A DNA stretch of 11,385 nucleotides, taken from positions 1 through 11,385 of the forward strand of contig JAAFKL010000238.1 of NCBI GenBank assembly GCA_021399405.1. Reading direction: 5' to 3'. Shown here piece after piece: positions 7,081 to 11,385 of this stretch (its first letter is position 1; every line of letters begins with the position of its first letter). This DNA is from Candidatus Heimdallarchaeota archaeon (GTDB taxonomy: Archaea; Asgardarchaeota; Heimdallarchaeia; Heimdallarchaeales; Kariarchaeaceae). Under the pieces are notes generated by a model. It was given only the letters and a program-made list of their open reading frames with translations, was not told where the DNA came from and made no database searches. Both the position numbers and the translations under genes were made by a program.

Positions 7081-7602
7081 TTACATCTCTTCGTCCTTGT
7101 CGATAGGAATTACAAATACAGAATCGCTGTTCTTTAACGTTTTGTAGATATTAGATTCTTCAGTTTTTTTATTGATATTTAAATTGAGATTCATCGAAAC
7201 CTTATCATCGTTAATTTGTTTAACATCAACAACATCTGCAATATAACCATCTAAAATCTTAGGAAGAATTGATTTAATTATGGAATTCATTCGCTCATAT
7301 TTTTGGAGTATCTCAAGACCCAGAGGCGAGAGATAACTTCCTCCTCCTCTTCCTCTTGTAGAAACTACCAAATCATGTGGTGCAAAACGCTCATTCGCTG
7401 AATTAATCATGTCCCACGCAACTTTAAAATCAATTTTACATAGTTCTGCTGCCGCTTTAATTGAGCCAAGTTTGTGGATGGCAATCAACAACTCAATTTT
7501 TTTTTCACCAATTAGTGATTGACTTCCATCATTGGTCACTTTTTCAAACCAGATTTTGTAATCCATCTCAAGGTTAAACGGATCTAAATTTACATCTGCC
7601 AT
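7081..7602 (-). CDS. modE: ModE-type molybdate/tungstate-responsive transcriptional regulator
   Basis: The protein has 173 aa from ATG 7602. An in-frame ATG at 7644 would add 14 residues, but those codons run through the palindrome at 7624-7644. GAGGT at 7613-7617 is placed as an SD for ATG 7602. Residues 14-100 are the ModE winged-helix domain. Its parts are DYKIWFEK; KIELLIAIHKLGSIKAAAEL; DFKVAWDMINSANERF; and the wing TRGRGGGSYLSPLGLEIL, with the diagnostic RGRGGG. Residues 115-173 (GYIADVVDVKQINDDKVSMNLNL onward) look like a diverged single MOP/TOBE oxyanion-binding module, which would sense molybdate or tungstate. The family binds palindromic operators as a dimer. The neighbouring MoaD-like and AOR genes make a role in pterin-enzyme or oxyanion homeostasis likely. 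The C-terminal domain call is the weaker part. Confidence 0.9.
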   Translation of the reverse strand: MADVNLDPFNLEMDYKIWFEKVTNDGSQSLIGEKKIELLIAIHKLGSIKAAAELCKIDFKVAWDMINSANERFAPHDLVVSTRGRGGGSYLSPLGLEILQKYERMNSIIKSILPKILDGYIADVVDVKQINDDKVSMNLNLNINKKTEESNIYKTLKNSDSVFVIPIDKDEEM

Positions 7603-7612
7603 TATTAACAAA

Positions 7613-7617
7613 ACCTC
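7613..7617 (-). promoter_or_regulatory. Shine-Dalgarno motif deciding the modE-like start
   Basis: On the minus strand GAGGT lies 10 nt before ATG 7602. This favours that start over the ATG at 7644, which has no SD and whose first codons coincide with the palindrome. Confidence 0.45.
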
Positions 7618-7623
7618 ATTATC

Positions 7624-7644
7624 ATGATCACAAAATGTGATCAT
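7624..7644. promoter_or_regulatory. 21-bp perfect palindrome, probable ModE-like operator (autoregulation)
   Basis: ATGATCACA (7624-7632) and TGTGATCAT (7636-7644) are exact reverse complements around a 3-nt AAA spacer. The site is 22-42 nt upstream of ATG 7602 and 10-25 nt downstream of TATA-like sequence on the minus strand, which places it at the likely transcription start. A dimeric ModE-family repressor bound there would shut its own gene. The binding protein is inferred from position only. Confidence 0.6.
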
Positions 7645-7653
7645 AATGGGGTG

Positions 7654-7669
7654 CCTATACTATTAATTC
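7654..7669 (-). promoter_or_regulatory. Candidate TATA region of the modE-like gene
   Basis: The minus-strand sequence GAATTAATAGTATAGG would start transcription near 7636-7640, inside the palindrome. An alternative CTTTTATAG at 7680-7688 would start it near 7658, just before the palindrome. Either choice leaves the palindrome at or downstream of the transcription start. Confidence 0.35.
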
Positions 7670-7738
7670 ACTCCAATTGCTATAAAAGTTAGATTAATAT
7701 AGAAAAGAGAAACGTACACATATGTTGCTAATAAAGGT

Positions 7739-7761
7739 AGATAGATCACCTAAGTCTATCT
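7739..7761. repeat. Inverted repeat upstream of the BMP-like gene
   Basis: AGATAGA (7739-7745) and TCTATCT (7755-7761) are exact reverse complements separated by 9 nt, within the 224-base gap between the divergent modE-like and BMP-like genes. It could be an operator or a small hairpin in a leader. A 7-bp match in AT-rich DNA may also be chance. No clear SD precedes GTG 7827; TTTTTGAAATAATT at 7797-7810 is a weak TATA candidate for a leaderless start. Confidence 0.3.
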
Positions 7762-7826
7762 CAATAAACTAAAATTAGTACTTTAATTCCAAAACATTTT
7801 TGAAATAATTCAAGACTTCTCATTCT

Positions 7827-9158
7827 GTGAATAAACAACATATCTTTGTAGTTTGTACTGTAGTGATGATGTTGTTTGGATCTTTAGCAACTACCTCCGT
7901 TATTATCAACACAAATCAAGATGTGTTGCAAATATCAGTTATATTTCCTCCATCATCATCTGAAATTTCTCACCTATCTAAGATCAGTAGTGTAAATGAA
8001 GCCTTGGATGATCTAGAAGTGACATTTTCAAATCGAGTCAATTTCACTCGATTATACCCTAAGACTATAACTGAAGGAGGAAATTTGATTATTCAAAAAG
8101 CCTTAGAAAGCATTGATCTAATTATTGCAATTGCAGGAGATGTTAAAGGACTGAATTCAGTATCCGATACTTATGGCATATCAATCGGGATTGCCGGAAA
8201 TAACAAACCTGAACAAAATTTTCTTATTATTGATGCAACTATTTTCAACCCTAATGCTCACAGTCGTTCGGTCCTTTATTTGGAACATGAAGGATCATTC
8301 CTGGTAGGTGTATTAGCTGCTATGGTTTCTACTTCTCAAATACTTGGTTTCTACGGTGTGAAAAGAAACGATATTATCAATAGGTACAAATTTGGATTTT
8401 ATCAAGGAGCTAATTTTATTGGGAGTTTCTCTGGTGTAGAATATGAGTTTTTGGAGACATATGTTGACGGATCAAATGTCTACAACAGTACATTGATGCA
8501 GCTTGAACAGGGTGCAGATATTATTTACGCTGTTGCCGGTGATTCGAACCCGAGTATTTTCGATGCAGTACATGACTTTAATGATAGTAAAGCAGCTGAG
8601 ATCGGCAATAGTCAAATTTATGCTATTGGGTCAAATTCTAATCAAGATTTCATTAAACCTGGTACATTATTAACTTCGATGATAAAGCGAATTGAATTAA
8701 GTTTAACAACTGAAATAACTAATTTTGTTAATGATAATTGGGTTGCAGGTGAAGAATTTCTGGGGATTGCAGGAGGTCATGTTGGAATTACAAACATGGG
8801 ATTTACTCAAAATGAGAAAAATGCCATAGAAGATCAATTCAATGGCCAAACAAGATTTGAATTATTGCAATTTTTAGAAACAGCAATTACAAATGGCGAA
8901 ATAATTGTCTCTGAGGACACATCTAACTCAGAAATCAACATTATAGGTGAAAATCCTTTTATCGAAACCAAACAAAATTCTGATTTCGTGACATCAAATC
9001 GAATACTATTTGGATCCTTACTTTTCCTATCAACTGTATTGATTGCATTGTATGTTTCGAGAGAACGTATTTTACGCCTAACGAAGAAATCAGATAAATC
9101 CAAAGCCATAGATTATCTTGACCGAGCTAAAAAAATCGCAGAGGAGCCTGAGGATTGA
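7827..9158 (+). CDS. BMP/PnrA-family ligand-binding protein with C-terminal membrane anchor
   Basis: The protein has 443 aa. Upstream in frame is a TAA at 7806, so GTG 7827 is the first possible start. Residues 7-24 are a hydrophobic signal sequence with no lipobox, since C10 is not in an L-x-G/A-C context. Residues 34-355 follow the BMP (basic membrane protein/PnrA/Med) fold: EGSFLVGVLAAMVS (155-168), ILGFYGVKRNDIINRYKFGFYQGA (172-195), QLEQGADIIYAVAG (225-238) and IYAIGSNSNQDFIKPGTLLTSMIKR (264-288). BMP proteins bind nucleosides or similar ligands for ABC importers. Here the usual VDSDQ-type motif is GSNSNQ, and the N-terminal D-x-S-F-like ligand loop is not evident, so the ligand may differ. 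Residues 393-411 form a transmembrane helix followed by a 32-residue charged cytosolic tail. No ABC permease or ATPase gene is nearby. A sensor role is possible. Confidence 0.85.
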   Translation: MNKQHIFVVCTVVMMLFGSLATTSVIINTNQDVLQISVIFPPSSSEISHLSKISSVNEALDDLEVTFSNRVNFTRLYPKTITEGGNLIIQKALESIDLIIAIAGDVKGLNSVSDTYGISIGIAGNNKPEQNFLIIDATIFNPNAHSRSVLYLEHEGSFLVGVLAAMVSTSQILGFYGVKRNDIINRYKFGFYQGANFIGSFSGVEYEFLETYVDGSNVYNSTLMQLEQGADIIYAVAGDSNPSIFDAVHDFNDSKAAEIGNSQIYAIGSNSNQDFIKPGTLLTSMIKRIELSLTTEITNFVNDNWVAGEEFLGIAGGHVGITNMGFTQNEKNAIEDQFNGQTRFELLQFLETAITNGEIIVSEDTSNSEINIIGENPFIETKQNSDFVTSNRILFGSLLFLSTVLIALYVSRERILRLTKKSDKSKAIDYLDRAKKIAEEPED

Positions 9159-9182
9159 TAATTCATAAAACAACTTGATTTA

Positions 9183-9206
9183 CTTTTACTGGATAGTACT
9201 TTTTTT
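9183..9206 (+). terminator. Poly-T terminator after the BMP-like gene
   Basis: CTTTTACTGG is followed by a run of seven T (9200-9206), about 40 nt after the stop codon. T-runs without a stem are the usual archaeal intrinsic terminator. The remaining bases to 9266 are AT-rich with no gene. Confidence 0.4.
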
Positions 9207-9266
9207 CAAAATTTACTAATTTGATTCTTCCTTGATCGATAGTATTATTAGAATTGGTTAACGTTG

Positions 9267-9283
9267 AACATATAGAATATGTT
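9267..9283. promoter_or_regulatory. 17-bp palindrome overlapping the start codon of the second beta-grasp gene
   Basis: AACATAT (9267-9273) and ATATGTT (9277-9283) are exact reverse complements around AGA, and ATG 9279 lies inside the right arm. With TATA-like sequence at about 9241-9250 the predicted transcript start is near 9271-9275, so the palindrome covers it. It may be a repressor site. An arm of 7 A/T-rich bases is near what chance would give. Confidence 0.35.
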
Positions 9284-9629
9284 AGACATTAGATTATTTG
9301 GGGAATATCGCAAATTTGCTGAAAACTCAAAACCAACTGATAATTCAATATTACCGTTCCCGTTTCAAGAAAATGAATCTGTGAATGATCTGCTCATACG
9401 TATAGGAATAGATCCCGAAGGTATCGGTGAGATTCTTATCGATTTTAAACCTGTAGAAATTGAGAATATTATACCCCATGATAAGAGTAGGATAAGCATA
9501 TTTCCATTGGGTATGCATCTACTATGTGGTGCTAGTCACATTAAGGGTCATAATTTCATAGTGAAAAAAGGTGTTTCAGTTGATTATTATGAAAAATCAG
9601 AACCCACCCCAACCGTTGAATCAAATTAG
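9279..9629 (+). CDS. Long MoaD/ThiS-like beta-grasp protein without C-terminal diglycine (paralogue 2)
   Basis: The protein has 116 aa and is a paralogue of the protein at 6751-7074, aligning without gaps from residue 1 to about 85. It shares MLxI.L(Y/F)G, P(Y/F).EN(E), the IGEI segment (49-52), IP.D..RI.IFP (65-76) and M.L..G (79-84). After the last beta strand, where MoaD would finish with FPPxxGG, it continues LGMHLLCGASHIKGHNF and then a polar tail ending in PTPTVESN. No GG pair exists, so it cannot carry a MoaD-type thiocarboxylate. It is the first gene of a two-gene unit with the canonical MoaD-like protein (11 bp apart), just upstream of the AOR gene. It may help cofactor insertion or AOR maturation, but this is inferred from context only. 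Confidence 0.75.
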   Translation: MLDIRLFGEYRKFAENSKPTDNSILPFPFQENESVNDLLIRIGIDPEGIGEILIDFKPVEIENIIPHDKSRISIFPLGMHLLCGASHIKGHNFIVKKGVSVDYYEKSEPTPTVESN

Positions 9630-9634
9630 GTGAT
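9628..9634 (+). promoter_or_regulatory. Shine-Dalgarno motif of the MoaD-like gene, overlapping the upstream stop codon
   Basis: AGGTGAT begins inside the TAG stop (9627-9629) of the preceding gene and ends 6 nt before ATG 9641. This indicates coupled translation and a shared transcript. It contrasts with the first genes of units here, several of which lack an SD and look leaderless. Confidence 0.6.
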
Positions 9635-9640
9635 TATCTG

Positions 9641-9883
9641 ATGGAGATAAAAGTAAAATTATTTGCTAATTTAAGGGAAAGAGTAACCCCCAAACCTCCG
9701 ATTGGTGAACCTATAGTTGTCGAGCTTAATAATGGGAGTACAATTGCAGACTTATTGGTAAAACTAGATTTTCCAGATGAAGACGTTGCAATTATTTTCA
9801 TCAATTCAGTCCATCAAGAGCGTAGTCATCAATTAACTGATGGTACAATTGTAAGTATGTTTCCACCCTCTGGTGGGGGATAA
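9641..9883 (+). CDS. moaD: MoaD/ThiS-family sulfur-carrier protein ending in Gly-Gly-Gly
   Basis: The protein has 80 aa, the normal MoaD length. MEIKVKLFANLRERV is the typical first strand and turn. STIADLLVKL is the main helix, AIIFINSVHQ the central strand, and LTDGTIVSMFPPSGGG the closing strand with the FPPxxGG end. MoaD proteins carry a C-terminal thiocarboxylate that donates sulfur to build the dithiolene of molybdopterin/tungstopterin. In archaea some also act as ubiquitin-like modifiers (SAMPs). The chain ends GGG, so the last Gly might be trimmed or tolerated. It is translationally coupled to the upstream beta-grasp gene and lies 192 bp before the AOR gene, whose product needs a bis-pterin tungsten cofactor. 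It could also serve thiamine or tRNA thiolation (ThiS-like), which the sequence does not exclude. Confidence 0.9.
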   Translation: MEIKVKLFANLRERVTPKPPIGEPIVVELNNGSTIADLLVKLDFPDEDVAIIFINSVHQERSHQLTDGTIVSMFPPSGGG

Positions 9884-9940
9884 AAGAATAAATTGAGATT
9901 ATCCATAAAATTTTAGCGCCGAAAAATTGATGCTTTCGCC

Positions 9941-9955
9941 TAATATTTAATATTA
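9941..9955. repeat. 15-bp AT-only palindrome between the moaD-like and AOR genes
   Basis: TAATATT (9941-9947) and AATATTA (9949-9955) are reverse complements around one T. It consists only of A and T, so chance is a real explanation. The T-runs at 9971-9977 and 9982-9990 that follow may terminate the moaD-like transcript. Confidence 0.25.
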
Positions 9956-10004
9956 TGGTAAAATGAAGGCATTTTTTCAAGTTTTATTTTAGACGAAAAT
10001 TAAT

Positions 10005-10021
10005 TATGTAAAATTTACATA
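10005..10021. promoter_or_regulatory. 17-bp palindrome at the BRE position of the AOR promoter
   Basis: TATGTAAA (10005-10012) and TTTACATA (10014-10021) are exact reverse complements around one A. TTAA flanks lie on both sides at near-symmetric distance (10000-10003, 10022-10025). It ends about 6 nt before the TATA core, where TFB binds, so a bound regulator could block or recruit the basal machinery. The local ModE-like protein is a candidate, but the sequence differs from the palindrome at its own gene. Confidence 0.5.
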
Positions 10022-10026
10022 TTAAC

Positions 10027-10039
10027 TTTATATAAAAAA
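10027..10039 (+). promoter_or_regulatory. TATA box of the AOR gene
   Basis: TTTATATAAAAAA predicts transcription from about 10058, giving a leader of about 18 nt. That leader contains AAGGAAG (10061-10067), an SD 8 nt before TTG 10076. The AOR gene therefore has its own promoter rather than depending on the moaD-like unit. Confidence 0.6.
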
Positions 10040-10075
10040 TTCAGTTGAGTTGAAGCAAGAAAGGAAGAATCAATA

Positions 10076-11385
10076 TTGTTAGAAAGTGATAAAAAAATTT
10101 TGAGAGTCAATATGTCAAACCTCTCTACAAGATTTGAAGAAGTACCTGAAAACTTGAAACACATGGGTGGACGGGGTTTAACAAGTTTAATTATTAATAA
10201 GGAAGTACCTGCTATGACCAATGCGCTTGGACCTAAGAATAAGTTCATCGTAGCACCTGGAATTGTAACAGGTAGTAATGCTCCTACAAGTGGTAGACTG
10301 TCTGTAGGTGGTAAATCCCCATTAACAGGTGGAATAAAAGAAGCTAATCAAGGAGGAAGGACACCTCATAAACTTGCTAGAGCTGGAGTGAAGGCTTTAA
10401 TCATTGAAGGAGCCCCGTCAGATTCAGATGCTTGGTATAACGTCGTAATTAAAAATAATGATGCTCAGATTGTTCAAGCAAATGAATTCTACAATTTAGG
10501 AGCTTATGAAGTTATTAAAAAGTTAGGAGACAAGTATGAGAACCGACCCGGTTTCATAGGTACTGGTCCAGCCGGTCAAATGCGACTCAAAGGAGCTGGT
10601 GTTTGGGGAAATAATGTTGAAAATTCAGATCCTGGGCGATACGCAGGTAGAGGTGGACTTGGTGCTGTTCTTGGAAGCAAACAAGTGATCGCTGTTATTA
10701 CCGATGATAGAGATGGAAGTGTGATAAAAGCAGTAGATGAGGAGAAATTCAAATCTGCAGCTAGCGCACTCGGAACTGCTCTCAGAGAACATCCTGTAAC
10801 TGGCGTAGACGGTGGTTTAGCCAATTATGGACCTAATGTCCTTATGAACATTATTAATGAAGCAGGATCACTCCCTACTAAAAATTGGACCTCTGGTTAT
10901 TTTGAGGGAGCTGCAAAAATTTCTGGTGAGGCTGTACACGAATTGATTGATTTAACCGTTGAGAAATTTGGAGATGCAACAAATGCCAGGTACAAACATG
11001 GATGTCATCCTGGATGCACTATTAAGTGCAGTGCAATTATCCCACGTGCTGATGGATCAGATCATGTTGCTCCATTGGAATATGAATCCGCATTTGCATT
11101 AGGATCGAACTTGGTCATAGATAATTTGACGCATGTTGCTGAATTAAATCGAATATGCAATGATATAGGATTAGATACTATTGAAACTGGTAACGCTTTA
11201 GGTGTTGCAATGGAAGGTGGTGTTATTCCTTGGGGAGATGGACAAGCTGCAATTGATGCTTTAAACGGATTACAAGCTGGTTCTGCATTAGGTAGAATTA
11301 TTGGATCGGGTGCAGTCACCACAGGTCAAGTTTATGGTGTTACAAGAGTTGCCCATGTAAAGGGGCAATCCATGCCTGCATATGA
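10076..11385 (+). CDS. aor: Tungsten-containing aldehyde:ferredoxin oxidoreductase (3' end outside window)
   Basis: The visible 436 residues are about two thirds of a full AOR. The frame opens after a TGA at 10046. TTG 10076 has an SD 8 nt upstream and keeps the conserved first strand KILRVN, which the ATG at 10112 would delete. The N-terminal pterin-binding domain shows GGRGL (31-35), APGIVTGSNAPTSGRLSVGGKSPLTGG, GPAGQMRLKGAGV and RYAGRGGLGAVLGSK. The middle domain carries C310, C314 and C318 (GCHPGCTIKC), three of the four ligands of the [4Fe-4S] cluster. The fourth lies beyond the edge. LEYESAFALGSNL and LNRICNDIGLDTIETGNALGVAMEGG are typical of the family. AORs oxidise aldehydes to acids in the cytoplasm and pass electrons to ferredoxin. 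The exact substrate class cannot be told. The adjacent moaD-like gene fits its pterin cofactor. Confidence 0.95.
   Translation, partial: MLESDKKILRVNMSNLSTRFEEVPENLKHMGGRGLTSLIINKEVPAMTNALGPKNKFIVAPGIVTGSNAPTSGRLSVGGKSPLTGGIKEANQGGRTPHKLARAGVKALIIEGAPSDSDAWYNVVIKNNDAQIVQANEFYNLGAYEVIKKLGDKYENRPGFIGTGPAGQMRLKGAGVWGNNVENSDPGRYAGRGGLGAVLGSKQVIAVITDDRDGSVIKAVDEEKFKSAASALGTALREHPVTGVDGGLANYGPNVLMNIINEAGSLPTKNWTSGYFEGAAKISGEAVHELIDLTVEKFGDATNARYKHGCHPGCTIKCSAIIPRADGSDHVAPLEYESAFALGSNLVIDNLTHVAELNRICNDIGLDTIETGNALGVAMEGGVIPWGDGQAAIDALNGLQAGSALGRIIGSGAVTTGQVYGVTRVAHVKGQSMPAY

Noticed and set aside
7603..7644. 14-residue N-terminal extension of the ModE-like protein from ATG 7644
   Set aside because: The extension coincides with the perfect palindrome, has no SD, and goes beyond the usual ModE N-terminus. 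It cannot be fully excluded as a leaderless start.
8541..8556. GATTCGAACCCG resembles a tRNA T-arm
   Set aside because: It lies in frame inside the BMP-like gene (encoding DSNPS) and no acceptor stem, D-arm or anticodon arm can be built around it.
6751..9883. Ubiquitin-like conjugation system (E1/E2/JAMM with ubiquitin-like proteins)
   Set aside because: Three beta-grasp proteins are present, but no E1, E2 or JAMM protease gene is visible, and the neighbours point to pterin-enzyme metabolism.
10015..11322. Minus-strand open frames (10015-10248, 10576-10824, 11062-11322) opposite the AOR gene
   Set aside because: They are shadows of a strongly conserved AOR coding frame, have low-complexity products and lack promoters or SDs.

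Overview
The window is AT-rich (about one third G+C by eye) and reads as an archaeal chromosome segment. The evidence is TATA/BRE-type promoters placed about 25 nt before start codons (several messages look leaderless), Shine-Dalgarno (SD) motifs mainly inside transcription units, a membrane-tethered tandem winged-helix regulator, a glycosylation-site-rich surface protein with a PGF-type C-terminal sorting tail, and an aldehyde:ferredoxin oxidoreductase (AOR). An Asgard/Heimdallarchaeia-like host is my best guess but the window does not prove it. I see no tRNA, rRNA, CRISPR array, transposase or phage gene.

Left part (1-4514), mostly housekeeping or accessory genes. The 3' part of a membrane regulator runs off the left edge (1-1110). 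A CNNM/CBS/CorC-HlyC family membrane protein follows (1383-2702). It converges on a two-gene minus-strand stretch: a double GNAT-fold acetyltransferase (2742-3641) and an AlkD-like HEAT-repeat DNA glycosylase (3768-4514). Each minus-strand gene has its own TATA box.

Middle (4712-6619): a secreted surface protein. It has a signal peptide, three Ig-like repeats of exactly 115 residues, two further beta-rich domains, a Thr/Ser linker and a PGF + hydrophobic + basic tail.

Right part (6751-11385): what looks like a tungsten/molybdenum-enzyme neighbourhood. It holds a long MoaD/ThiS-like beta-grasp protein without C-terminal diglycine (6751-7074), a convergent ModE-type regulator (7081-7602) with a 21-bp perfect palindrome upstream, and a BMP/PnrA-family ligand-binding protein anchored by a C-terminal membrane helix (7827-9158). 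Next come a second long beta-grasp protein paralogous to the first (9279-9629), a canonical MoaD-like protein ending in GGG (9641-9883), and the 5' two-thirds of an AOR gene (10076 to the right edge). A 17-bp palindrome abuts the AOR TATA box. A reasonable model is that the ModE-like protein senses molybdate/tungstate and controls itself and perhaps the AOR unit, while the GGG-ended MoaD serves pterin cofactor synthesis. The roles of the two long beta-grasp proteins and the BMP-like protein are open, and they are the most unusual content here.
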